A stretch of DNA of 64,000 bases from Echinococcus granulosus (taxonomy: Eukaryota; Platyhelminthes; Cestoda; Cyclophyllidea; Taeniidae), in assembly GCF_000524195.1 (NCBI RefSeq), contig NW_020170388.1, positions 1,015,348 to 1,079,347 of the forward strand. Direction: 5' to 3'. Shown here one piece after another: positions 35,513 to 49,311 of this stretch. Within the stretch, counting starts at the first letter, position 1. Every line of letters starts with the position of its first letter. The notes under the pieces are model-generated. The model ran no database searches, was not told where the DNA came from, and worked only from the letters and a program-made list of their open reading frames with translations. The position numbers were made by a program, and so were the translations under genes.

Positions 35513-38500
35513 TTGTAAAGCATGGCAATGTCTTAAAAATTTTAAGGTACAAAGTAAAATATTACAGTATTCATATTGCTATTTTCCTTAAAACTACTGC
35601 ACGATTTGGCAAGAAACAAAGGTATTGCAATGAAGGCGTAAGGACGCTCATGAAAGTCCACTTTATTGGATTGAATATGGTAATTTTTCGGCCCTAGACC
35701 CTAAAGCGATATTTGTGCCTGGTAATCATCAATAATTTTTTTAATGTACTATTAGGCATAATGCACCCGCTTTACGCGAAGCAATTAATAGCGATGGCGT
35801 AGCACATATTACACTTGCAAAGTTTGATATCCTTTGAAGTACAAACTGGGTGAGGTACATATCGCGTACTAAAACATTCCACTCTGCAAAAGTACGATAG
35901 TCATAATTAATTCAGCGTGAGGAAAGGCATTATGATGGGTAGGGAAAGAAAATAGTAGTTAGAAAAAATGCAAGCTTAGGTGTTTTACCCTAAGGCATAA
36001 AATGCTCAACACTGAGATGCATTCAGGACACTTTTTAAGTTTACAAAATATGGAAAACAGACTTCGTCAGATTTACAAAAATAGGATAAGGTTCCTTATG
36101 TTAAGTGTTTCACTCTTAAGTTTTAGAATTTGTTGCCAGCACAGTAAATAGTTTAAACCTAATCTTGCAGCTTTTTGCTCCAAATAAAGTGTTTGCTTCT
36201 AAATTGACGCCTGGTTTATGAATATGAGTACTACTCTAGTCTTTGTGACCTTCAAAGGGCAAAATGGGCAGTCGGTATTTTTCCTTTTACATCAAATAAA
36301 TCTCCAAAATTGTTTTCAACGGGCTCAAATGAAACCCAATTATAGGTAAAACGAAAAAAATCATACAAAACCCCTAAAACCTTTACGATTTTTTTATTGA
36401 AGATGTTTTTAGACTTTTATTTCTCCAATGCCTCAAATGCGCTATCCTACTTCTTCCTCGTAAAATTTTGGGAGATATTAGTTTACCAATCAAATTATCA
36501 GTCATCTTTGGGGAAATCGAATGTTAATCACCCTTAATGAGAACTAGTATCTTTCAGCCAGCCTGTGTTTATTACTTTGGATTGATATTATGCGACCACA
36601 GGAGATGCTTTTTAGAATTGCATTTTTTGGTATGATATCAAGGCACAAATGCATCCTAAAGATGTGTTAAGCGTTCCATAACACTGGTATAAATAAACCA
36701 GAGTTGTTTTTGAACTTTAAAACTTAATTTTATGTGCAGAAATATATGTAGACCCAATGTTTAGTGCTATTGTTGATTGGTGCTATTAGACGGAGATTCA
36801 CCAAATGGCTTTTCATTGTAAAACCACATTTTATACTGCATTCAAGAATAATACTGTATGGCTGGTTGAGAAGAGTAAACTAATTTCCAACTGGTCCGAA
36901 TTTTGGTGGTGCTGATTACCTATTTGAAGAGGATCATCCAACTATGATGCAAATTCTAATTTGAGCTCGTTAGACTTTATTCGAAATATAATTAACCTAT
37001 TTTTCCAAACAAAACTGTCTCCTGTAAAGCTTTTCAAGTTGTATAAAATTTAAGTCTTTTAGGTTGAGAATAGAAGCACAATGATAATAGTGAAAGAACA
37101 CCAGTGAACTTTGATGATAAATAAGCGACAGGTGAACTCAACCGCTTAAGTCCTCTTATGATTTGAACAGTTAACAAATTTACTTGCTCCCTGTTTTAAT
37201 CCAAAAATTAATTCCGGAATACAAGACTCTGTTTCCCCTAAATTATTGGTCTAATTGTAGATGTTAATAAAATTTTGATGCTGAAAATTTGTAAGCAATC
37301 AAACCACTGTAAACTCTACTAAGAATGAACATGAATTATTTCCAGTTTTCTTGAAAAAAATGGGTAAATTTTGCTTAAAACATCTAGAAATATGTCTGAA
37401 AACGTCGAGAGATGATGACCACGAAATAATACTTTACTTTGTGCACGACCTTTATCCACATTGATTGAGTTTTAACAATTCAGAACATCACAAGATGTAC
37501 AACCCATTTTTACAAATGAACTAAAATTTGGCCTCCTATTTGCTGAGACATTTGGTCACCACTAACTTCTCTGACCATGGAAAATGATCAAGTTCGATGA
37601 TGATTATTGTTTTCAATTTCTTAGTAGTCCTGCGTTATTGCGCGACAATGTTAGTATTTTCTCTTTCGTATACATAAAAGTAAGTGCATTTTGCCCGCAA
37701 AACTAGGTATTCTCGTAAAATAATAATTTGTTTCAACTCAAAACTTTGATTTTCAACGAAAAACTACTGTTACGGAAGAATATTGTACATTTTGCTTATT
37801 TGTTACCACAATTTTGTAATCCTTTGCAAATCTTTATATTGGAAAACCAGAAATTAAGACAAAGCCTTTTCCCTATCTCAATAAGCTATAAACTAATAAA
37901 AAGTATTTTGTGCATGATGGCCTAAAGGAATAATGGCCAATTTCTGACTAGGATAAATTAAAATAGAAGAAACACATTGTATGAGTCGGAATGCATCGTA
38001 ATCGAGCAGGTGGCATACAGCTTGGTATTTTCTGGCTCATGCCATCACCTATCCGAAAATGATAGAAGTCATTTTTGATGTTATTTTTAAGTAAGGTCTT
38101 TGAATTTGTACTAATTTTAAATGGTATAATCATTTTACTTTGAGTCACATATAGTTTTCTAGTCTCAGTGACTTGATTTTTTAATTAGTATTCACTTAAC
38201 TAGGCAGGCCCTTCAGTCTTTGCAGCTTGAATTAGCACCCTGGCAGCATGGTTAGGTAAACACGCTGAAGCCCGAAACCCTCTTTTAATCTGCTACACTG
38301 TTGTCTCGCGAATGCTTAGAGGATGATTAAAGGGGCTACATGCAAGCCTGACAGGAAGAAAATATCATTCATAGATGGAAATTCGGTAAAATTAGTATCA
38401 GGATGGCTGGCGGCATCTAGCTTTCGACTGCGGTGAATCTTAGTAATTTCCAACAATTAAAAATGCCTGTAAGCAACCAAGCTTATATCATAATTAAAGA

Positions 38501-40284
38501 AAGTGGGATTTCATCCTACTGTTTTTTGGCAAATTCTACCACAGAAGGTAATCACCATAAAGGGCCTTTTCAGGGTTAATCATCGTCAGATTTTAGCATA
38601 ATCTCAAATTAACTCCTCTCCAAATCTCGAGATGCCTATACTAGTTAAAAATAAACCCATAAGTACAAAATTTACTGTCGCCAAAAAAGTAAGTAGCTTT
38701 ATACCCATGAAGAATTCATCTTATCTCTGTTGATTATAACTTGATTGGAACAGAATAACATCCAAGATGTCAGCCGAAGGGGAAGAATTTGAGGTAACAA
38801 TATTTTTCGAAATGCCCATATTTGTCAGTTTTCCTTAAATCGTCCGAACATCTTGGGGTTATGATTAAAAGATGAGCCATAATGATAACGGGCAACTATT
38901 ATCGTTCGCTATGCTTCATTGCCGTCTAAGAAATAAGATAAATAGGCCAGTGAAGCATATTTCAGTAGTTTAAGTGGATCTTATAGAGAGAAACATATTT
39001 ATGAATAAATAATTAGACTTTACTGCAATAGTGTCTACGATTTATTTTTGCCAGATTCAAAACACTAAACGTTAAGTTGGTTTTCTCGTTTATGCAGTAA
39101 CCAGGATGGGACAAACCTAACTATTTATTTTAATATTAATACCTTATAAAATCTGTTCGACAAATACTAAGCTGTACCTAAATCAAGCTAAAATTTGTGG
39201 ACAGCTAATAGATGATTGCGGCTATTAAACTACTACAAAAACGGTAACCAAAGTACATTTATAAAATAGGGCCGAGTTGCCTTAATAACTACTACTTGCG
39301 AAAAATTCGTGTGAATACAAATATGCCCCATAGATGAAAGCATAATCTGGTAGGTTATCACGAGGAGTGCTCGTCCATCTTGTGCCATATTTTTGGCCTA
39401 CGTGGAATAAATTGCACTTTAAGAGCATTATGGCTAAATTAGAATTAACATACTATTTCGGCACGTAAACTGCAGGCTGTAATCCAGTTAGATGTCTGTC
39501 CGGACCACTCCCTAGCTTGTAGTACTCGAAATCTCGAATAGGCTGTATAAAGGTTGCATACAGAGGGGACAAGTCGAAGAACACACTTAGGGTACTTACT
39601 TTTCAAAGTCCCTAAAAATACGAGTAAGATAACAGAGCTAGAAATACTGTCAATGGCAAACAAGTGCTTTGTTTGTTAAACGGACCGCTCAGTCTCACAT
39701 TCTTGATTGATATAGCAATTCACTTTGCTATTAATAATGGATATTATGTAAATTGTGATGATCAACTAAATCTCTTAATGCGTAGGCCCTGAGAGTATAA
39801 GCTAATAATTCATAAAATCAGATAGAGTGTTACGCTTTGGCGTAATGGCTGTCAGAGACTGCTCTATAAATTGGCTTATAAAATTATAATCTGCACGAAA
39901 AATTTAGCCGTCCAATCAATGATGCCTTTTAAAAAAGTAATATAAACATATAGAATGATGATTGGACTTTATGTATCAATGTGTTTAAATGAAAGCAAAC
40001 GTCCATCTAGTAAATTTCAACCAGAAAATTAAAATTTGAACATTAGGTACTGTTTGTGTTTGCAAAATGTACATTTCGTGAACTTAGCTGTTAACTATAG
40101 CCATCCTATATAGAGCTTCTCTGAAATAAGCCAAAATTGATAACTTCTAGTAATCTTAGGACCTTTATGGAGTCACGCAGATAGACAAGGTGGAAGGCAG
40201 AAGATTTCACAACTGCCTAAAACAGTAGTATTCTCTTCAAACCGGTAAACCTAAGCATATTTTGGAATTGGAGTCAGAATAAGC

Positions 40285-40314
40285 TCATCCACAAATGAAC
40301 CAATTTGTGGATGA
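40285..40314. repeat. perfect 12-bp inverted repeat with 6-nt loop
   Basis: TCATCCACAAAT at 40285-40296 and its exact reverse complement at 40303-40314, separated by GAACCA. The arms do not extend beyond 12 bp. It is the longest tight hairpin I noticed. Its function is unknown. Confidence 0.9.
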
Positions 40315-42061
40315 AGTGATTCTTATTAACGGGTAATAGGACTGTAAACTTTCCCAAATACCATTTTAATTTTCCATGGGACCCACAATTGCAAATATTA
40401 CGTTTGTGGCCCATAGGTACACTGTACACCTGCCTCAGCGTTTAAGGAATATATGATGAAATTTGACACAAAATGCGTATGTTGACTTTAAGATCTTATA
40501 TGCTTTTTGCGCCTACTATCTCCATGGAAAGTACTGCCTCCCAAAAAGTTTTGCGGTAAAAGTTTATGCATCAATCAGTTGTCCAAAGCTAGACTTCACA
40601 TGCTCAAAATGCTTGTTAACGAAAACAGTCATTGCCTTGGGTGACGAGAACTACCTCAGACAGAAGTGCTACTAAAAATCCGGCACACATCTCAGATTAT
40701 AAATATTATATAAATATGCATCATCCTGCTCGGAATTATCGTCCAGGTTCACAAGGAACTTTATTAATTCTCAGAGGTTATTATGCCTACAAGGCCCACA
40801 AACTGAATTTTGACCATCATCGCAACAAAGAGTGTCTAAACTAGCTGATAAAATATGTGTGGGCTGTTGTTGGTGGTAATGATAATCCCAAAACTCGGAT
40901 CCTGGACCAACTTAAATACTTCCTCCCGTATCAGATCCCTTGTAATGTTCCAGTATCTATTTTAAAACTCTAAACCCTAAAAACTGAGAAAGAAAAAGCC
41001 TTGCGAGAAATGATTATAGTAATTTAATACAACCTTATTGTAATTTTTTGTGTTAGTTCCACCAATTTTGGTGCACGTACGCATCGTGCGCAGTTGTGAG
41101 CGTTGTAGAATTTGGAGTCAAACAATTAACCACTGGAAGATGCGCTTTGCTGCTGTTTATGCTCATTACATTAGCAAAGTATTGAGTAGAACTATATAAT
41201 TTTTCAAATATCAACAGCTTTTATTCTTTTGCTGGCTTAAAAATCTCTGAAGCATTATAGAAGCCTAATAAAAATGCAGGTACTATGAATTTATTTCCCT
41301 TACCCAAAATTAACTAGAAATATGTAAGCACATATTTTTAGCATTTCATCCAAAGCTCAATGTATCACTTTTTAGCTTTAATTTTAACACGCAAACTATT
41401 TCGTGAGAAAAAAGTCCACCTCAACCTAAACTGACTTTCTATAATCTTTGCTAATGAAGCCCTGCACTCGCTAGACACATTCGACTCCCCTGACATTATC
41501 CGCCAAATAATGCTGCACTTTTTCCGTTAAAGTAAAAAATTTTCGACTAAAATAAGTTTCTGCCTTCCTTATTGGAGATAAAATAACAATATATAGGAAA
41601 GATAGAGTCCCAGGATCACTGTGACTGACGGTTAAGGCAATGCTTCTCCGTTGGGACTAGAGAATATGAAGGGGAAAAAGGCCTACACTTCGTTTTAAAA
41701 AAGTGCTTTAACGATGAAGTCTAAGGTGAAAGTTTATAAGACTTCCTACAAACTGCACGTACTATGAATATTGTCGCCGCTAAAAGTTTCATTCGTGTTC
41801 AGAAATAGAAATCCGTGACAACTAAAAGATAAAATATTATGTCTGAAAAGTGATTTAGATAGGAAACCCATTTTCATCTTCTTATTCTTACTGCTAAACG
41901 AGTATAATTAGTCAAAACAGGGATCAGAAGTCCTTAACGCAAAAGTACTGTCTACCACTTGGATGAAAAAAGCCACGGAAAGAAGGCTGGTTAAGCTTAA
42001 CATAAATTCCCACTTTACAGTTCATTTGCGGCTTTGCTAATACAAATTTCATACAGCTAGT

Positions 42062-42108
42062 CCTTTTAAAGGCTTTAAAAGGCTATTTGCTAACCAAATA
42101 TTAGCAAA
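42062..42108. repeat. two adjacent short hairpins
   Basis: CCTTTTAAA and TTTAAAAGG with a 3-nt loop (42062-42082), followed directly by TTTGCTAA and TTAGCAAA with a 7-nt loop (42086-42108). Both stems are perfect. Confidence 0.8.
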
Positions 42109-45100
42109 CCTTTACTAATTCACACTTTCATCACGCAGTTTAGAGCAACTAAATGATTTGCTAAAGATTTGTGAATCTGATAGTTGGTATATAAGAAAAC
42201 TGATAAAATACCATTGTACAAACGCATTTTTAAGAGGAGTAGCTTTGTAGCTTGACTTGTAGCACCATTTTTAATTTTTATCAAATCCTTTCTTATTTCT
42301 GTGTTGCACTCGCTAATAGAGGAGTAAATGGCTTTTACATGCAAAAGACTAAAGCAAACGCCCTGGCCTTAGGAAATAAACAAAAGAAATATGTGTAAAA
42401 CATCCAGCAGCCTTATTTTTGGCTTTATGACCTGTAATACACTTTTTAAGTCAACTTAAGGTATACGAAGCAATTTTTATGTATAAATGAGGACTTTCCT
42501 ATCCATGACTTGTTATAATATCTTTTAAAATCCCAAATGCTAGCGGCTAAGCACAAATTGTTTCCCTACTGTCCACTCAAATATTCAAGCGGTAGAAGAG
42601 TAGCATTTGTAGCTTAAGCCCCGTTTCCACTTTTTTAAACTTAAGGAGAAAGAAATCACATCGGTGGATGAGCGTTTAAGCTATTTTTGTTGGGCGGTAT
42701 TTGATTTATTCAAAGGCCATTAGAGGATTAGTGTTAAGAATGAGAAGAGGAAAGGAGGAAAAAAAGAAAAATAGGAGTGCGTATGCACTCATCCTTACAT
42801 CTCCTCTTCTACTTGGCAGAAACACAGATCCATCTACATTTAAATAGTATTAGTGATTAAATTTTAATGCTGGTGATAACATAAACCTGCGAAAAACACT
42901 GTCAAGAAAAGTCTTGTGTGTTGGCACTGCTGCTACCTAAACCACTTATCCAAGAATAATGTGCTTGCTTTTGATATGGCAGCTGCCAAATGCATCCGTT
43001 TGAATGTGCCATTTTCGGAGACGTAAACAAATATAGGACCTTTGGATCAAAGGCAACGCCTCATTGAATCCTCTGTCGTAGTCAAATTAACCGTAGATTC
43101 ATATTTAATGAAGTAAAAGAATTAAGTTAAAAAATTTTTCCTTTTGTATGTGCCCAGAATTACAGATCACTGAAAAATTAACCTTGTGAATAAGTCAAAT
43201 TCGCTACAGGGTATTTTCAGCCCTTGCATTAGGTAAGCGGTAGAATCACTGCCAATGTAACTTTAAATTCTTTAAAAAATCCAAATCGTTTATGAAACAT
43301 CTGCCGTTATATTGAGACTGATCTAAAGAGCATAGCACACTAAGGGAAGAAAAGTAAAGAGTATCTTAGTAGCCTGTTGAACCCCAAGATTTGTAGCAAT
43401 CAGAAGCTGACTCAACGCTTAAAAGTAATGCAAGTGGGATGTACCAATTCTTTTACTTGAACAACAAAAGTGGGCTTTTTAATTGCATAGAATAAACTTT
43501 AGCTAGAAGGTTTTTTTAGCCTAACACTTTAGTAATAAAATACTGGATTAATTAAAAATGTGAAAAAATGCTTCGATTCACTTAACAAAATGTAGAAAGA
43601 ATTTACTTTCTTCAACTGCGTACCCAGATTTAAAGAAGGCAAAATTTGGGTTTTTTTTATTATAGCGGAAAAGTTATTTAATAATGATTTTCCGAGATGA
43701 CTTGATAGTTTCGTGACAAACCTATCCAAAGGCCACTCAAGTTTTGCTGAAATGACTCCCACCATCACCGTCTTAACACACAAATGTACCCGAAAATGGA
43801 TGCCTCACCACTATCCCAAAGAAGAAAACAATTCTTACATTCTTAAATTTACCACTAAATTAACAAAGAACACATAAATGTGGGCACTTTATAAAGAGAA
43901 AAAGTGACTGCCTTTACTAAGGGTTAAAAAATGGGTTTATGATAACACTACTAGTAGCGAATAAAGACACATTTAACCGATAGGGCTAATAAATGCCAAT
44001 ATTTAAAAACAAAAAATAAAATGACTAACAATTTAGAATAAATTAGCAGTTGTCATGATATAATGAACAAAATCGTCACCAACAACTATCGTTTCTTATT
44101 TCAGCCAACCATTTATTGCGACGTAGATGCCATAGTCTGCTAGAAAGGGCTTGCCATGTTGTGACAATAAAATTATCAGTCAAAATAGCCATGGATCACA
44201 ACTATCGCTTCAAACTCCTTTACGCAGGTTTGTTTGAATTTTAAGAAGCAATTATCTAACAGGTAAATACCCTTGTAGCAGGAAAGCATAAGATTCAACA
44301 ATTCAATTTATCGACGAAATCATTTTTAACTTAACTAAAATTTAGCCACGCAGAAGTAATCTAGTACCGGATTTAGCTTTATCTTCAAGCAGACGATTGG
44401 TAGTTTCTTTTCAATTGCCTGTTCACCGACCCAGAAATTCCACTTGGCCGGATAGAAAGATAAAATTAACTATTTTTCTCAAATGCAACTCTAGAACCCT
44501 TCCATAGGCTAAAACGCAAACAACATCTTTTAAAACTTTCTGAATTATGTTATTATTTGGTTCCATATTTATTTTAATTTGGTTACAAATTTGTGATTGG
44601 TTACCATGACGAAACGTTTCATACATTCCCGATGATCTACAAAAGCGTTTCCTAAATAGCTGCCCATTATTAAATGGTTTACTTTAGAATTTATTTAAAA
44701 CCAATATAACGTCATGGCAAAAGAGGGTTGCGTTTTTCACCATTAAAGCATAGAATGGACACTGTTTTGGCGTCAGAGATGGAGATACTCTTTTCGTCGT
44801 ACTAAGCATCAGTTACCTTAGGCATTTGGCACAAGGGGGACAAAAGTTCGTCCTTTGCCAAGACCACACACAACAAAACTAATTCGTATAATATACCAAG
44901 AAATTATTCAGAAAAATTTTGCTTTGTGCTCGCGAACACTTACTTATTATCTACGAGTCCGAATGTAATAAATAAATGTGAGTATCCCGCCATGGGATTT
45001 AAAAGCATGCATTTCTAAACTGCATAATCAAATATAAAGCAAATCATCCCTTTAGGTTGCATAAAGGTAGAAAATTCCAGGATGCAGAGCTATGCTTCTC

Positions 45101-46739
45101 TATCGCGTTCTTTTAACTCAGGACAGCATTGTACTTTTCCATTCCGACTAATTGCATTAAGCTGTCTTGATACCCTTGTTGCGCTAATTTTCATATAGAT
45201 GCAAATATTTACGAATAATATTATTGTTTTTGCCTTTTTCACATAAAAATTTATCTCTTAGACGATTGAGCGGTAACAGATTATGCTAATTAGGTATCTA
45301 ACATAAAATATTTCACATGCTGGCTAAATATTTACATAGGTGACGATTGCAGTGGGTCCTAAAACCCATTTCAGGGGAAATTCCACCAACATTCAGATCC
45401 AGGATTGAATGTCTTTGAGACCTAGGCCCCATTTGAATTCCTTACTGATGGAAAAGTGGGAGCCGAAACAAGTAGATATTAGTAGCTCTAAGGAGGGGAT
45501 ATTAGGAGTAAGATATTTATTGATAAAAAGTGGTGTTATAAACCCCCGTGAAAAAACATGCAATTACACAGCAAACATAGATTTTATGTCTGGCTATCGC
45601 AATTATGATCGCATCACCAAAATGCGGCATGCATTGTGCTTAATGTTCCATTAATGTCTATTGAAGTCTTTGGATGACTATGCCACCAATTCAGTGATTC
45701 ACCTTTGTCGTTTTTGCTTTAATTATTACCATTTATTAATTGACGCTTTCGACCAGATGATCCTGACTAAGGTAAAAAGATTAGTAAGTTGGTCAAACGC
45801 TCCCACCAATTTTTATGATAGTCAAGTAATTGCAAAAGTGCTTACTGCGTAGTTAGAGCAAAACCCTAGATTTTACTTTTAAGTCAAAAATTGATCTCAA
45901 TTTTTGAAAAATCCTCACAGTTTTACTCCAAAATTTCAAAGCTAAAATAAGAGATAAGAAATTATTTATAAAAATCCCTCAATTTTGGTCTTCGCTAAAA
46001 TACAGATTTTATCAGATTAAATATATATATCGGCAATTTAACTTAACACTCTGCTAATGTCATTCAGGATTTAGTTTAGACAATGGGTATTTAGACTCTC
46101 TATCTTGTAAATTAAAGCATTTTTATGCGTAAATATTTCCACCCATTGATTCATGTGCTACTTTAAATTGAGAGCTGGCCAATGTTCCACTTTCAATTAG
46201 ACATTGACATGCCTTCACTGCCTGTCAACATTTTTTCATTGCATGAATAATAGCACCAATTTGAGGTGATACTATGAAATAAACAAATTTTTGTTACTTT
46301 TTATGTAATATGATTAACAATAGTCTTTGAATGACTTTCACAGAGACCAATAAAATTTGTCTGCTGGCATATTAAAAGTGGAAATAAAGAAATGTAGATT
46401 GAGGTTCTAAGGCAAATTTGCTGTCGAAGGAGCGTAGAAGATTGGGGTGTAACTAGTGTGATAAAGGATCCGACATTTGGCTTGTTTTAATGACAGAAAT
46501 GTTATACTAATCGGCCTAATTGAGAATTGGTACAGTTTAAAGTGCATGCTGATTCATAATATTGTTTCGAGAAGTTTTTTTCTTCCTGAATGAAATTTGG
46601 TAACAGAGTGGAAGAAAATACCTATTTAAATTTCTTTGATGTTAATTTGTCATGATGAAAAATGACGTAAATGTCTAACCGACAGTAATATTTTGTCATA
46701 ACCCTACAAACTGTCCTCTCAGGTAATATTTTCAAGAGG

Positions 46740-46800
46740 ATTTTAACTCGAAAAACAAGTGTAGAGCCTTTCTTTGTTAAATAATTTAAAGCCTGCAACT
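46740..46800 (-). CDS. candidate terminal exon of a small putative membrane protein
   Basis: After a strong acceptor (TTTTCTTTGTTGTTCAG) the frame that continues in phase from the 46863-46912 exon codes AGFKLFNKERLYTCFSS and then stops near 46744. Another frame from the same acceptor is open much longer (to 46622, Lys-rich) but is out of phase with the upstream candidate. The coordinates are approximate at the 3' end. Confidence 0.15.
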
Positions 46801-46862
46801 GAACAACAAAGAAAATTTTTCCCTTCTTTTTGAAACTGACCAAAGCTCAAAACACTACTTAC

Positions 46863-46912
46863 TTTCATAACAAACGAATTGTTTTAGGTGTAGAACGAGT
46901 ATTAGGAACAAT
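46863..46912 (-). CDS. candidate internal exon, hydrophobic
   Basis: A 50-nt minus-strand interval between a strong acceptor (GATTTTTTCTAG) and an AAA before GTAAGT donor. Only one frame is open: LFLILVLHLKQFVCYE, a membrane-like segment. It enters in phase 2 and leaves in phase 1. Confidence 0.2.
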
Positions 46913-47497
46913 CTAGAAAAAATCTTAGCTAAGGAAACCTACCTTTAGAACTTTGCATTGGAATTTTCTCACATGGAAAGTGAAGCCTCTAAATGGATGG
47001 TATTTAACTGATTGAATCCCTGTGTAACTTTAAAGGATGTGAACACCTTGGTTTGGATTTGTGGAAAAATCATTTGAGTGTGTGGGGAGATAAGCAAGGT
47101 TGCACAAGAATCTGAGTTTTTCTGATGTTCTATCTTGGATCCAGCTAATAGACTGATGCAATTTTGCTAAATAATTGCATTTACGTATTCAAGAAAAGTA
47201 ACACGTTGTTGCTTTGGGATTTGAGCAGGGGAATATGGCAGGCTATGCTTTCTCTCTAACTCCGGATATATAGCTCTCATTTTTTGAGAATAATTCCGGA
47301 ATACTATTCCAAAATTAAAGTCCGAATCTGCCATAAACTTTGATTTGCTTTAGACTGAGGAAAGGATTAGAATAGCAATTTAAGTACTTCAACTACCCAC
47401 TTTTGGTGTGCTTCCTACAGTAGATTAGAACACTTGAACGTATCAAATTAAGTATATTATTAAGTAACAGGAATACCTTTCTCCCAGAAAAACTCAC

Positions 47498-47549
47498 CGT
47501 GTAAGCAAATAAGCAAGTAATAGAATATAGACAGAAGCTGGTTTAGTTG
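47498..47549 (-). CDS. candidate internal exon, hydrophobic
   Basis: A 52-nt minus-strand interval between a TGATTTCAG acceptor and a CACG before GTGAGT donor. In the phase set by the 49274-49301 exon it codes TKPASVYILLLAYLLT, a probable membrane or signal-anchor segment, and leaves in phase 2. A second frame is also open. Confidence 0.2.
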
Positions 47550-49273
47550 CTGAAATCAGTAGCCGCGTTTAAAACATAGTCTCTATAAAGATTGCAAACA
47601 AAAAGCTACTGGATAGTATGAAAACTGCGCAATAATTTAAAATTTGGGTATTTGGAAACGCAAGTAACCTACTTTCGTTTTTTAATATTTCCTGCATGGT
47701 TTCTAGATTAAGTGGGACTCAATGTTAGCAAATAAAATAATGTAGGGAAGAAATTCCCGTTTATCCTTTTAATACAATGAAAATAAATCCAATAGTGCGA
47801 AAATAAGGCATAAATGTTAGTATAAGAGAATTAAAGTAGTATAATGTTGTGAGCCTTGGCAAGAGTTGACATAAAACAAAGTGGCATAGAAGAACACCTT
47901 TTAATGAGGTGCAAAAGGGCTCATGGTCTGTTGGCATATCTCGAAGACCATACTGTAGGACAGGAATACCCCTGGAGAAAATGAGGTGCCTAAGTAGTTG
48001 GTCAAAATATTCAATCGCTGCTGTCACATGTTATACAACCAGTTGTTGTAGAAATACCTTTTTGAATTTTGATGTGTAACTTCACAGCAACGATTCAAAA
48101 TGTTACTGCATTTTGAAGATATACCTGTTTATTTACACGAAAAGCCACTTCAAGACTCACTGGTATTTAATACATCAAATAATATGACTTGCAAGAAAGT
48201 TTAATTTAACCTTTTACTGTCATTTAACTATCCATCTTTAGACGCGAACGACTGCAATTTACAAGCAATTTGAGAAGCTGATGCCTGCTGTTATATACCT
48301 TGGTGTTTCTCCCTTCCACCTCATCCTCCATAGCCTTAAAAAGGGTAGAGGGAGTGGACGAGGACAGGCTTGATTAGGTGGTGATAATAAAAGGGGTGCA
48401 AGTATTACGTTTACAGGCATTTAGAGTAGGTGTCCATCTTGGGGGCCAATAGAGTGTAAATAGCCCCAAAATATGTATTTACTGACCACATCTCTCCTAA
48501 AAGCTACAGTAAGACATTGTTACACTCACCCTATTTACAAGAAACAAGTTTGAAGACTGGTTAAAATAGCAATAACAGGCTCACACTACTTATGAAACTT
48601 CAAACCGACATTCGCTTTGATATTAAGCTTCAATTCTATATTGGAAACATCCATTAAAAAGGTTTTGTGATAATAATCAAATTAAAGCTTTTTTGAACAA
48701 ATTATCTTAAAGTCTGTTGAGCTCGTGTAAACCCTAGCTTAGGATAGAAAATTTGCTCCGTAAGTAAAAACAAAGTAAAAAATTTGATTTGATTTGCTCG
48801 GTTTGTAATTATGCTTAACACTAAAATATTTATGGGTGTATTTTGATTACATTCTGTGATGTGGCTGCCTTCAAAGTTGCACTTAATGTCAAACTGTAAC
48901 ACTTCTAACTCTCGAGCCTTGTTCCAATATCAAAGTTTCCCTCACTTTAGAGTTTACAGAATTGTGAGATCATAGAATTACTTTAAAGTGGTACATTTGT
49001 TAAGTGGAAAATCTTGCGGACATTAATTCACATGGCTAGGATTGAGATTAGAACAAGTTATTAATGAATGATTTATGTTGTTTTTTGCAAAGACCAACCA
49101 GAGGTCAAACTGCCGTGCGTCTAAAAGAACTACAACCGCAGCTTTATGTTACAGCACGTTAGGATGCAAGACAAAATTACTCACATCCTTTTGAGTTTTC
49201 ACTATTATTTTACTTAAAGGAGATATATAGTTTGAAGAACATAATAAATATTTGATTTTTTACATTGGCTTAC

Positions 49274-49311
49274 CTTGCTTGCTCTCTTCCAACCCAGACA
49301 TTTATACTCAT
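49274..49311 (-). CDS. candidate first coding exon
   Basis: A short minus-strand segment ending in a consensus donor, AAG before GTAAGC (plus-strand 49268-49273). Two ATGs are usable: one at 49301 reading MSGLEESKQ and ending in phase 1, the other at 49311 in another frame. Only the former joins in phase to 47549. Very short, so chance is likely. Confidence 0.17.

Larger units (their letters stand above)
31700..46700. other. 15-kb gene desert
   Basis: No open frame in this stretch shows a recognisable domain or paired splice signals. It contains several short perfect inverted repeats, listed separately. Probably intronic or intergenic. Confidence 0.45.
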
